Assembly: GCA_034409055.1 (NCBI GenBank)
Contig: DAOUMU010000137.1
Span: 1 to 6,889 of the forward strand
Length of the DNA stretch: 6,889 bases
Origin: DAOUMU01 sp034409055
GTDB lineage: Bacteria; Chloroflexota; Anaerolineae; 4572-78; J111
Reading direction: 5' to 3'
Each line of letters starts with the position of its first letter. The first letter of the stretch is position 1. The notes beneath the pieces are model-generated. The model had not been told where the DNA came from. It ran no database searches and saw only the letters and a list, made by a program, of their open reading frames with translations. This document shows, piece after piece, positions 1-5,764 of this stretch. The position numbers were made by a program, and so were the translations under genes.

Positions 1-114
1 ATGTCATTCCGAGGAGCGCAGCGACGAGGAATCCCCGAAACTTTGGCCCAAAAGAGGTCTACTTTACCAAAACCTTGGGGATTCTTCACTCGCTGCGCTC
101 GTTCAGAATGACAT
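1..114. repeat. Long imperfect palindrome, MITE/REP-like element
   Basis: The left arm (1-36) reads ATGTCATTCCGAGGAGCGCA and onward to AATCCCC. The right arm (77-114) is its near-perfect reverse complement, ending in CAGAATGACAT. The two arms share the GAGCGCAGCG core and the ATTCC/GGGGATT edges, and enclose about 40 bases of spacer. No coding frame is convincing. A transcript would fold into one long hairpin. This form is typical of non-autonomous palindromic elements scattered through intergenic DNA of large bacterial genomes. The left end coincides with the window edge, so the true boundary is unknown. Confidence 0.8.
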
Positions 115-170
115 GGTAGGTAGTTACCACTGACGGATTATGCGTAATTCATCAGGATCGACCTTAAGCC

Positions 171-328
171 TACTGCGTATTGCGTAGCGCGGTCAAACCG
201 CAGATATGGAGTCCAAAGTGCACTTTGGACTCCATAATTCTCGCGGATGGCGCAAATACCACCGGGCTATTCTGTATTGCGTAATGACTTTTGGTAGGCA
301 AAGGTGCATTTTTACGCAATACGCAGTA
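171..328. repeat. Inverted-repeat element with 16-bp perfect ends
   Basis: TACTGCGTATTGCGTA at 171-186 is exactly reverse-complementary to 313-328. The right arm continues into a second TACGCAATACG (327-337) that repeats 313-323 at a 14-bp period. A related GTATTGCGTAATGAC-like segment lies near 274-288. The element holds the perfect palindrome at 205-236. It sits immediately downstream of the minus-strand aminopeptidase gene, so its hairpin could limit read-through, but no T-run makes it a canonical terminator. No protein is credible inside it. Confidence 0.75.
205..236. repeat. Perfect 32-bp palindrome
   Basis: The segment is exactly self-complementary with centre GTGCAC. The left half is TATGGAGTCCAAAGTG and the right half CACTTTGGACTCCATA. 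There are no unpaired bases, so it can form a cruciform or, in RNA, a near loopless hairpin. It is nested in the inverted-repeat element at 171-328. It could be a protein-binding palindrome or the tip of a repeat element; nothing in the sequence decides between these. Confidence 0.85.
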
Positions 329-356
329 CGCAATACGTCTCATCCTTCATTCTTCG

Positions 357-1463
357 CTAAATCAGAAATTCTCCATCTCGATAGAAAACTTCCCCGTCCA
401 CCAAAATCTCTCCACCGTCGCGCATGTCGCAAATCATGTCCCAGTGTATGGCCGAGGTGTTGGTGCTGCCGGTTTCGGGGTAGCCCTGGCCCAGGGCCAT
501 GTGGACCGTGCCGCCGATTTTTTCGTCGAAGAGGATGGAGCCGGTGAAGCGCTGGATGTCCTTATTAGTACCGATGGCAAACTCACCCAGGCGGCGGGCG
601 CCGGGATCGGTGTCGAGCGTGCTGAGCAAAAAAGCTTCGTTTTTCTGAGCCGTGGCCTGGCTGACCCGGCCGTTTTCAAAGGTTAAGGCAATTCCCACGA
701 TTTCGTTGCCACCGTGGTAAGCGGGATAGGTGAATTTGACCCAGCCGTTGACGCTGTCCTCGACCGGGCCGATGAAGATTTCGCCGTCCGGGAAGTTGGC
801 CCGGCCCCCGGCATTGATAAAGGCCCGCCCGGCAATGGATAATTCCAGGTCGACATGTTGCCCTCGCACGTGTAGATGCTGCTTGCCGGCCAGGTAATCG
901 ACCAGCCGCTGCTGCTTTTGCTCCACCGCCTGCCAGGCCGCAACCGGGTCGGCCAGGTGCACCTTACAGGCCCGGTAGAGGAAATCCTCGTACTGGCTGA
1001 GGGACATACCGGCGGCCTGGGCATAACCCTGGGTGGGAAACTGGGTGGTGCAGCGGCGCAGGCTGCCGTTGCCTTCCCGTTCCATCTGGATTTTCATCAA
1101 GGCGGCCTTGGCTTGCGCCCGTGCTTTCTGGGCTTCAACCGGGTAGTCGGACAGGGCGCGGGCGTTCTCCGAGGCATCAATCCGAATAATGACCTGGCAG
1201 GTGTCGTACATCAGCTTCAACATGGGATTGACCGCTGCCAGCAGGTCCAGGTTGTCCGTGGCCTCGATGGCCAGGCTGTCTTCCTCGCTCGGGTGAACGT
1301 AGGTAAAGGCTTCGGCTCCGGCTCGCAGGGCGGCCTGGTACAGGGCCCGGGCCAGCGGCTCCCCGGCCGGGCTGGTGCTGCGGATCAGCACCCGCTCCCC
1401 CGGCTGCACCACCGTGGAGTAGTTGATCAGTACGTCGGCCATCTTTTCGATTCGGGTGTCCAT
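357..1463 (-). CDS. M29-family metallo-aminopeptidase (AmpS/AmpT type)
   Basis: A complete 368-residue protein that should be a cytoplasmic, dinuclear-metal exopeptidase removing N-terminal residues from peptides. The N-terminal half (MDTRIEKMADVLINYST, VQPGERVLIR, EAFTYVHPSEED) is the usual start of this family. The active site is complete by comparison with aminopeptidase T: E228 in FPDGEIF, E294 in RRLGEFAIGTN, H321 and Y328 in HMALGQGY, and H340/D342 in IHWD. The E-to-E spacing (66) and the H-to-Y spacing (7) match what I recall for the family. Length is at the short end of the usual ~370-410. ATG at 1461-1463 is preceded by AAAGGA (1477-1472) with 8 nt spacing, which supports this start. 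The stop is TAG. It stands alone, divergent from the NACHT gene, and looks like an ordinary housekeeping peptidase unrelated to the retroelement. Confidence 0.93.
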   Translation of the reverse strand: MDTRIEKMADVLINYSTVVQPGERVLIRSTSPAGEPLARALYQAALRAGAEAFTYVHPSEEDSLAIEATDNLDLLAAVNPMLKLMYDTCQVIIRIDASENARALSDYPVEAQKARAQAKAALMKIQMEREGNGSLRRCTTQFPTQGYAQAAGMSLSQYEDFLYRACKVHLADPVAAWQAVEQKQQRLVDYLAGKQHLHVRGQHVDLELSIAGRAFINAGGRANFPDGEIFIGPVEDSVNGWVKFTYPAYHGGNEIVGIALTFENGRVSQATAQKNEAFLLSTLDTDPGARRLGEFAIGTNKDIQRFTGSILFDEKIGGTVHMALGQGYPETGSTNTSAIHWDMICDMRDGGEILVDGEVFYRDGEFLI

Positions 1464-1522
1464 TGTTAAGGTCCTTTCGTGTTATCCGGCAAGATGATTG
1501 GTCGGGAGAATGTTGAGCAGTA

Positions 1523-1590
1523 AACCACAGAGACACGGCGTACACAGAGTTTTTTATACTATTCTCCGTGCCCTCCGTGCCTCCGTGGTT
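1523..1590. repeat. CCACGGAG-type palindromic element, copy 1
   Basis: The left arm, AACCACAGAGACACGGCG followed by CACAGAG, is complementary with few mismatches to the right arm, CTCCGTGCCCTCCGTGCC followed by TCCGTGGTT. The spacer, GTTTTTTATACTATT, is AT-rich. It lies between the aminopeptidase start and its putative promoter, so on the minus strand it would be part of the 5' leader. Other copies lie at 4659-4765 and, as a half element, at 5745-5764. Confidence 0.8.
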
Positions 1591-1622
1591 AATTCTTGTC
1601 AACAGGTTTTTATTGTCAACAT

Positions 1623-1651
1623 AGTATAACACGAATTTGAGCGGCGAACAA
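1623..1651 (-). promoter_or_regulatory. Putative sigma-70 promoter for the aminopeptidase
   Basis: Read on the minus strand, TATACT (1628-1623) is a 5/6 match to the -10 consensus. It is preceded after 17 bp by TTGTTC (1651-1646), a weak -35. The leader to the ATG is about 160 nt and includes the CCACGGAG palindromic element. This is pattern matching only. Confidence 0.4.
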
Positions 1652-1724
1652 TGGGAAATTTGGGGCGGGTGCATTTCACTTGGGGGCGAAGTTGGAACGG
1701 GCCGGCTGGCCAGCGGATAGGTAG

Positions 1725-1949
1725 CGGATTAGCGGATGATGGACCTAATGGCACTAACTTTTGGCTCGAAGCTGGTCCGTCCCACAGGGAGGCTTCGCAC
1801 TGACCAGCGTCTTAGCCCCCGAAACGCCGGGTCACGGACCCGACTAGAGCAGAGAGAGGAGGACTGTGCGCCTAAACTTTTAAATTTTCTTGAAATGTTA
1901 GTGCCATTAGATGATGGACCTGCGGCCACGCCCGGCGTCCGCTAATCCG
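1725..1949. repeat. Nested inverted-repeat region between divergent genes
   Basis: The outer arms are CGGATTAGCGGA (1725-1736) and its exact complement TCCGCTAATCCG (1938-1949). Inside are 14-bp inner arms at 1745-1758 and 1897-1910. The motif GATGATGGACC occurs as a direct repeat beside both inner arms (about 1735-1745 and 1910-1920). This is the pattern expected when a small inverted-repeat element sits inside an older repeat. Short frames on both strands here have no recognisable protein features. Confidence 0.65.
1745..1910. mobile_element. Small non-autonomous inverted-repeat element (MITE-like)
   Basis: The perfect terminal inverted repeats are CTAATGGCACTAAC (1745-1758) and GTTAGTGCCATTAG (1897-1910). 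They enclose about 138 bp with an internal stem GCTGGTC (1771-1777)/GACCAGC (1802-1808). No transposase is encoded. GATGATGGACC on both flanks could be a duplicated target or part of the surrounding repeat. The inner segment 1776-1802 recurs inverted in the element at 4659-4765, so this is likely a member of a dispersed intergenic family. The family is not one I can name. Confidence 0.5.
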
Positions 1950-1988
1950 TTATGTATCCGCTAACCTGCTCCCTGCTTCTATTTTTGG

Positions 1989-2018
1989 TTGCGATCTTTG
2001 ACCAAGCTATGTTATACT
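1989..2018 (+). promoter_or_regulatory. Putative sigma-70 promoter for the NACHT gene
   Basis: TTGCGA (1989-1994, 4/6 match) and TATACT (2013-2018, 5/6 match) are separated by 18 bp. They end about 31 bp before the ATG at 2050. This is the best promoter-like pair upstream of the gene and lies just outside the inverted-repeat region. Confidence 0.45.
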
Positions 2019-2039
2019 GGAAACAGATTAGGTGTCATT

Positions 2040-2044
2040 GGAGG
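2040..2044 (+). promoter_or_regulatory. Ribosome binding site that fixes the NACHT start
   Basis: GGAGG at 2040-2044 lies 5 nt before ATG 2050-2052. A GTG at 2032 would extend the frame by six residues but would place this strong Shine-Dalgarno sequence inside the coding region, so ATG 2050 is preferred. Confidence 0.75.
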
Positions 2045-2049
2045 CCACC

Positions 2050-4491
2050 ATGAGCCAACTCCCTGCGGCCGAGCTGGAACGCTACCTGCGCCGGGTGCGA
2101 GACAAACAGGCCATTCTCGATTTTAGTATTTTTCAAGAAGGCCAGGAACGTGATTTTTCCAGCGTCTCCCTGGACGAATTTTACGTACCTTTGCGTATTG
2201 TCGGCCGCCCGCCGGACGAGGCTGTGAGCGAAGGGAGGACCAGCGAAGACCGCTCCGGTGGGACCAAAAAAGTGGCCGAGTCCGACCTGCTTTCCACCCA
2301 CCTGCTGGCCCCCAAACATCGCCTGGGCCGGCACCTGGCCCTGCTGGGCGACGCCGGTTCCGGTAAAACGACCATTCTGCGCCACCTAACCGGGGCCCTG
2401 GCCCACGCCCGGCTGACCAACGACCTTGATTTTGCCCGGGCCCAGACCGGCGCCGGGCGAACCGACCTGGTTCCCCTGTTTGTGCCCCTGCGTTACTACC
2501 ACCACTTTTGCCGCCAGGCCCCCGCCCCGCGCCCCATCTGCCGGCGCAGCTTTCTGGACTTTTTACCCGCCTACTTTCAGGAGCAGTATGACCTGCTGCT
2601 TGGCTCTGATTTCTTTCGCCTCTTGTTGACCGGTGGCCAGTGTCTCCTGGCCCTGGACGGCTTTGACGAAGTGCCGGAGTTCGACTCCCGCCGCCAGGTC
2701 ATCCAGGTCATCCGCGACCTGGCCACCGACTCCGAGACGGGGCAGAGTACGATTATGCTCTCTTCCCGGGTGGCGGCCTACGGCGGCCCGACCCAACTGG
2801 GCGGCAGCTTCCAGACGCTGTGGGTGCAAAACCTGAATGCGGCCGAGCGAGCGGCCCAGGTCGAGCGCTGGGTGGCCGGTATCAGCCCCCATACCCAGCG
2901 CCAACTCAAGGCCGGCCATATTCTGAGCCGTATGCCGGAGGGCAGTCCCCTGGACCGGTTGGCCGTGACCCCCATGATTGTGACCACCCTGTGCGTGGTC
3001 TATTTTTACGACCACGAATTGCCCGAGCAGCGGGCCCAACTCTACCGCCGCTGTGTGGATATCATGCTGCACGAAAAATTGCGGCCCGACGAACCGGGCC
3101 AGGTTCTGGCCGGCCTGGCCGGTAAACCCGATTTTAAGCGCCAACTGCTGGCCCGGCTGGCCTTTGAAATGCACCGGGCCCAGCAGGACGAGATCAACAA
3201 AGAGCAGGCCGCTCGCTGGCTCAAGGCCGGCTTTAAGAATGTGGCCGAAGAAGAGAAGCAGCCGGCGGCCGTGACCTTTCTGGCTGCCATCACCAGCCGG
3301 GGCACACTGCTGCAAGAGCGGAGCGGCCGCTTTGGCTTTGGCCGGCAGCACCTGACCTTTCGGGAGTTTTTGGCCGGTTATCACCTGATCCTGGGCCTGC
3401 GCTCCAGGGCACGACACAAGCTGTGGCCCACTCTGCTGCTGGACGACCGCTGGCGGGAACCGATCCGCCTGGCCGCCGGAGCGACCGTCTTTGAGAACAC
3501 CCTGACCTGCGAGGATTTTCTAGGTGAGTTGATGGATTTGGCCAATGAGGATCAGGCCGACCCGGCCACCCGCCTGGCCGGCTACAAGCTGGCCGCCGAA
3601 GCCTTATGGGACCTGGGCCAGGCCGGGCGGGCCTTGCTGGAAAAGGATTTGCAAACCGGCATTATTCAGGGCCTGGCCGCCCGCCTGGTCGATCCGGCCA
3701 TTGCTGCCCCCCAGGCCGGCTTATTGCCGGAACGAGTGGTGGCCGGCCAGGTTCTGGGCCGCCTGGGTGACCCGCGCCAGGGTGTGATCACCCTGCCGCC
3801 GTTACTCACGCCGGTGATGGCGGGCAAATTCTTGTACGGTAAAGAGAAGCAAGAGCGGGAAACGGCTCCCTTCCAGGCCGGCGTTTATCCGGTGACCAAT
3901 GCCCAGTTTGCGCAATTTATGAAAGCGGGGGGCTACAATAGCCCGGATTGGTGGAGTGAAGCTGGTCTGGAGTGGTTACAGAATCCACCTGACTACCGGG
4001 AGAGGCCGGTGATCCAGCCTGAGTATTGGACGGATGAACGGTTCAACAATCCCAATCACCCGGTCGTGGGGGTGAGTTGGTACGAGGCCGAGGCGTTTTG
4101 TAACTGGTTGACGACCACCTGTGATCGGCTATATCGCCTGCCCACGGAGGAAGAGTGGGAGCGGCTGGCCCGGGGCCAGCATGGCCGGGAGTATCCCTGG
4201 GGCAACAAGTGGGAGGAGGGACTGTCAAACACAAAAGAGAGTGGCCTTGGGCAGACCAGCGCCGTAGGAATTTTTCCGGGTGGGGTTAGCCCGACCGGGG
4301 CTTATGACTGTGCCGGTAACGTGTGGGAGTGGGGTTTGGATTGGTTTGATAAAAAAGAACAAATGTTCCGCGTGTTGCGAGGCGGGGCGTGGATCAGCCT
4401 TCAAGACCTCGCTCGCTGCGCCGCCCGTGACCAGGCCTTTCCGAGCATTAGTGACAGCGACTTCGGCTTTCGGGTCGTCTCCCCCATTTGA
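2050..4491 (+). CDS. NACHT-family STAND NTPase with C-terminal FGE/CLec sensor; DGR target protein
   Basis: An intact 813-residue protein. Residues 1-90 hold a helical pre-NACHT segment ending in VSLDEFYVPLRI. The NACHT ATPase follows: Walker A GDAGSGKTT (100-108), Walker B LLALDGFDE (199-207), sensor-like IMLSSR (235-240), then winged-helix-like sequence to about 450. HEAT-like helices follow (about 500-580, GQVLGRLGDPR). Residues 585-813 form an FGE/SUMF1-type C-type-lectin fold: YPVTNAQFAQF (613-623), PVVGVSWYEAEAFCNWL (671-687), YRLPTEEEWE (695-704), YPWGN (715-719), AGNVWEW (755-761), RGGAW (777-781), GFRVV (806-810). The cysteine pair used by true FGE is absent from the segment after RGGAW, so this should bind rather than oxidise. 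The last ~36 residues are a DGR variable region. The likely role is a cytoplasmic ligand-sensing NTPase switch of a defence or signalling type. No separate N-terminal effector domain is visible. Known: NACHT-FGE proteins occur as DGR targets. Inferred: its ligand and output. Confidence 0.93.
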   Translation: MSQLPAAELERYLRRVRDKQAILDFSIFQEGQERDFSSVSLDEFYVPLRIVGRPPDEAVSEGRTSEDRSGGTKKVAESDLLSTHLLAPKHRLGRHLALLGDAGSGKTTILRHLTGALAHARLTNDLDFARAQTGAGRTDLVPLFVPLRYYHHFCRQAPAPRPICRRSFLDFLPAYFQEQYDLLLGSDFFRLLLTGGQCLLALDGFDEVPEFDSRRQVIQVIRDLATDSETGQSTIMLSSRVAAYGGPTQLGGSFQTLWVQNLNAAERAAQVERWVAGISPHTQRQLKAGHILSRMPEGSPLDRLAVTPMIVTTLCVVYFYDHELPEQRAQLYRRCVDIMLHEKLRPDEPGQVLAGLAGKPDFKRQLLARLAFEMHRAQQDEINKEQAARWLKAGFKNVAEEEKQPAAVTFLAAITSRGTLLQERSGRFGFGRQHLTFREFLAGYHLILGLRSRARHKLWPTLLLDDRWREPIRLAAGATVFENTLTCEDFLGELMDLANEDQADPATRLAGYKLAAEALWDLGQAGRALLEKDLQTGIIQGLAARLVDPAIAAPQAGLLPERVVAGQVLGRLGDPRQGVITLPPLLTPVMAGKFLYGKEKQERETAPFQAGVYPVTNAQFAQFMKAGGYNSPDWWSEAGLEWLQNPPDYRERPVIQPEYWTDERFNNPNHPVVGVSWYEAEAFCNWLTTTCDRLYRLPTEEEWERLARGQHGREYPWGNKWEEGLSNTKESGLGQTSAVGIFPGGVSPTGAYDCAGNVWEWGLDWFDKKEQMFRVLRGGAWISLQDLARCAARDQAFPSISDSDFGFRVVSPI
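4378..4489 (+). other. DGR variable region (VR), 3' end of the NACHT-FGE gene
   Basis: This encodes RGGAW through the C-terminal SPI (residues 777-813). The 3' part, 4451-4489, aligns without gaps to the template remnant 5377-5415. The five differences are A to G at 5379, 5383 and 5385, A to T at 5388 and A to C at 5410. They give D802, S803, D804, F805 and P812 where the template would encode N, N, N, I and H. The 21-nt core at 4463-4483 contains no adenine and is identical to TR, resembling the non-mutated initiation-of-homing end of other DGRs. The 5' limit (4378) is inferred from the usual RGGSW-to-GFRVV extent of such VRs, because the matching TR part is missing. Confidence 0.85.
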
Positions 4492-4497
4492 TTCTGA

Positions 4498-4529
4498 AAT
4501 TCTGGGCTGCTGGAGTCCTGGAATTCTGG
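4498..4529 (+). repeat. Four 8-bp tandem units NNNNCTGG after the stop codon
   Basis: AATTCTGG, GCTGCTGG, AGTCCTGG and AATTCTGG follow one another without gaps starting 6 nt after the TGA of the NACHT gene. Only the last four bases are constant. In characterised DGRs the region just 3' of VR can hold a short structure needed for target recognition, but here the repeat is direct rather than inverted. Its role is unknown. Confidence 0.6.
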
Positions 4530-4592
4530 CAGAGGAAAGGTGAGGTGGGGGCGCAAAGTCAAGGTGGCGATAAGGCATGTATTCCCCGTAAT

Positions 4593-4606
4593 CCCGCGTT
4601 AGCGGG
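4593..4606. repeat. Small GC-rich hairpin
   Basis: CCCGC (4593-4597) pairs with GCGGG (4602-4606) around a GTTA loop. It is followed by an A-run rather than a T-run on the plus strand, so it is not a standard intrinsic terminator for the NACHT gene. It may contribute to transcript-end structure. Confidence 0.45.
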
Positions 4607-4658
4607 TCGCCGTAAAAAATGAGTCAAACACAAAGAAGTTAAGTTGGAACCAGGGAGG

Positions 4659-4765
4659 AACCACGGAGACAGTGCGAAGACCTGTGCAGCTTTGCTGCCT
4701 CCTTGTGGGACGGAGGACACGGAGAAAAATATAAAAACCTCTGTGCCCTCCGTGCCTCCGTGGTT
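4659..4765. repeat. CCACGGAG-type palindromic element, copy 2
   Basis: AACCACGGAG (4659-4668) is exactly complementary to CTCCGTGGTT (4756-4765). The inner halves, GACGGAGGACACGGAG and CTCTGTGCCCTCCGTGCC, are also partly complementary around an AT-rich centre. It contains a module, CAGTGCGAAG (4670-4679) and CCTCCTTGTGGGACGGA (4698-4714), that also occurs inverted at 1776-1802. An 18-nt segment splits the module and carries the hairpin GCAGC-TTT-GCTGC (4686-4698). The element fills most of the gap between the DGR target gene and the RT gene. No Avd-like accessory gene is present in this gap. Confidence 0.8.
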
Positions 4766-4828
4766 GGTTGTCATAACGTTGGCCACAAACGCAACGCCGC
4801 TGTGCTGGACAATACTATAAAAGGTGAG

Positions 4829-5380
4829 ATGCAAACCTACAAGCACCTCTATCCCCAAATCTATACCTGGGAAAATCTGGACAGGGCCTACCGCAAAGCC
4901 CGCCGGGGCAAGCGCCGCAAGCAGCCCGTGGCCGACTTTGAGTATGCCTGGGAAAGTCACCTGCTCCGCCTGCAAGCGGAACTGGCGGCCCAAACTTATC
5001 AGCCTGGCCCTTACCACAGCTTCTACATTCACGATCCCAAAAAGCGGTTGATTTCCGCCGCCCCCTTTCCAGACCGGGTAGTGCACCACGCTCTGTGCCA
5101 GCTCATCGAACCGATCTTCGAAGCTCGCTTCATCCACGATAGCTACGCCAACCGGGTCGGCCAGGGCACCCACCGCGCCCTGGATCGCTGCACCTACTTT
5201 GCCCGCCGTTACACCTATGTGTTACAATGCGATATCAAACAGCACTTTCCGGCCATTGACCACGCCATTTTACGCCACATTTTGGCCAAATACATTGCCT
5301 GCCGGGATACGATGTGGCTGATTGACCAGATTCTGGCCAGTGGCATCGGCGTCTTGACCGAGGAATACGAGATGGGGTAA
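4829..5380 (+). pseudogene. DGR-type reverse transcriptase, N-terminal half only (truncated)
   Basis: Encodes 183 residues. ATG 4829 is preceded by AAAAGGTGAG; an upstream in-frame ATG at 4703 would translate the repeat element and is unlikely. The start MQTYKHLYPQIYTWENL, the basic YRKARRGKRRK (21-31), RLISAAPFPDRVVHHAL (73-89), HDSYANRVGQGTHRALDR (103-120) and motif A QCDIKQHFPAIDHAIL (133-148, first catalytic Asp D135) match DGR/retron-clade reverse transcriptases, DGR type best. The frame ends at EEYEMG then TAA. In complete relatives this point is followed by the segment leading to the Y-x-D-D catalytic motif, the thumb and the C-terminus, for roughly 330-380 residues in all. None of that is present, so the product cannot be an active polymerase. 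The stop codon lies at the junction with the template-repeat remnant, which places the breakpoint at about 5374-5377. An assembly error could produce the same picture. Confidence 0.88.
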
Positions 5381-5415
5381 CAACAACATCGGCTTTCGGG
5401 TCGTCTCCCACATTT
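5377..5415 (+). repeat. 3' remnant of the DGR template repeat (TR)
   Basis: This aligns without gaps to VR 4451-4489 (offset 926). All 30 non-adenine positions are identical. Of nine adenines, five differ in VR (5379, 5383, 5385, 5388, 5410) and four are kept. In the VR frame it reads AAC AAC AAC ATC GGC TTT CGG, the N-rich codon run typical of DGR templates, where AAC codons give the most diversification. Homology stops abruptly at 5377, exactly where the broken RT frame ends, and at 5415. The 5' two thirds or more of a normal ~100-nt TR are absent from the window. Confidence 0.87.
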
Positions 5416-5443
5416 TTTACCCCACTTAAACCGCAAAGGCAGT

Positions 5444-5727
5444 TAGACCGCAGAGGTTTTCGAAATCTCTACGGTCTGGATGGCGGTCTAGACTCCCCCG
5501 CCGGAAATGCCACGGGTTGAATTGAGTAGACGCGTGGCCGAGGCATAAAAAAATGGCGCGGCCTGTCTGCTCCTGTCGGACAAGATGCTCTCTTGTCAAT
5601 ACAGGAGCAGTTCCCCCGGGAGAAATCCCGGTGGGACGCCCGGCCGGCGTTCCAGTTTGACGCCGGGCGCATATAAAATAGCCACGCCCCCTCTGGTAAC
5701 CCTCTGGGGTGAACGTTGGGGCGTGGC
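5444..5727 (+). other. Dense array of hairpins; possible structured RNA or repeat cluster
   Basis: The noncoding gap 5416-5771 contains successive stems. (a) 5444-5478: TAGACCG/CGGTCTG plus AGAGGTTT/AAATCTCT around a TCG loop. (b) 5569-5608: GCTCCTGT/ACAGGAGC enclosing GACAAGA/TCTTGTC. (c) 5610-5637: GTTCC/GGGAC, a C-T mismatch, then CCGGGA/TCCCGG capped by a GAAA tetraloop. (d) 5644-5666: CCGGCGT/ACGCCGG. (e) 5681-5727: the perfect 10-bp pair GCCACGCCCC/GGGGCGTGGC with a small inner stem. A weaker stem GCCACG/CGTGGC (5509-5514/5533-5538) lies before (b). The array directly follows the TR remnant. In the well-studied Bordetella phage DGR, the RNA 3' of TR is structured and needed for cDNA priming, so this could be that region. 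It could also be unrelated palindromic elements side by side. No coding frame is credible. Confidence 0.55.
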
Positions 5728-5744
5728 CCACCTCTGGTTGTTAT

Positions 5745-5764
5745 ACCACGGAGACACGGAGCGT
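5745..5764 (+). repeat. CCACGGAG-type element, half copy
   Basis: ACCACGGAGACACGGAGCGT matches the left arm of the elements at 1523-1590 and 4659-4765. No right arm follows before the coding region at 5772. Its terminal GGAG (5758-5761) lies 10 nt before that ATG and is the only Shine-Dalgarno-like sequence there. Confidence 0.65.

Noticed and set aside
876..1469. 197-codon plus-strand open frame over the aminopeptidase gene
   Set aside because: It is antisense to a complete M29 gene with all active-site residues; composition is low-complexity G/L/Q and no domain motif is visible.
1177..1674. 165-codon minus-strand frame upstream of and overlapping the aminopeptidase start
   Set aside because: Its N-terminal part translates a palindromic repeat and the rest is an alternative frame of the real gene.
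1745..1910. Integron attC site suggested by CACTAAC ... GTTAGTG arms
   Set aside because: The arms do not fit the RYYYAAC/GTTRRRY core-site consensus and no integrase or cassette arrangement is present.
2563..3417. 284-codon minus-strand open frame within the NACHT gene
   Set aside because: It is a shadow of a strongly supported gene in high-GC DNA; repetitive G/Q/L composition and no recognisable motif.
3802..4491. Calling the C-terminal domain an active formylglycine-generating enzyme
   Set aside because: The cysteine pair needed for catalysis is absent after RGGAW and the segment is a DGR variable region; a binding role is better supported.
4559..5173. 204-codon minus-strand frame over the RT gene and the palindromic repeat
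   Set aside because: It translates the CCACGGAG repeat and the antisense of conserved RT motifs; no independent support.
5452..5470. tRNA T-arm-like GGTTTTCGAAATC
   Set aside because: No acceptor, D or anticodon arms can be built around it; it is the tip of a simple palindromic hairpin.
5605..5640. Group II intron domain V (stem with GAAA tetraloop near an RT)
   Set aside because: The tetraloop and bulged stem look similar, but the AGC catalytic triad and domain V base order are not there, and the RT is of DGR type.
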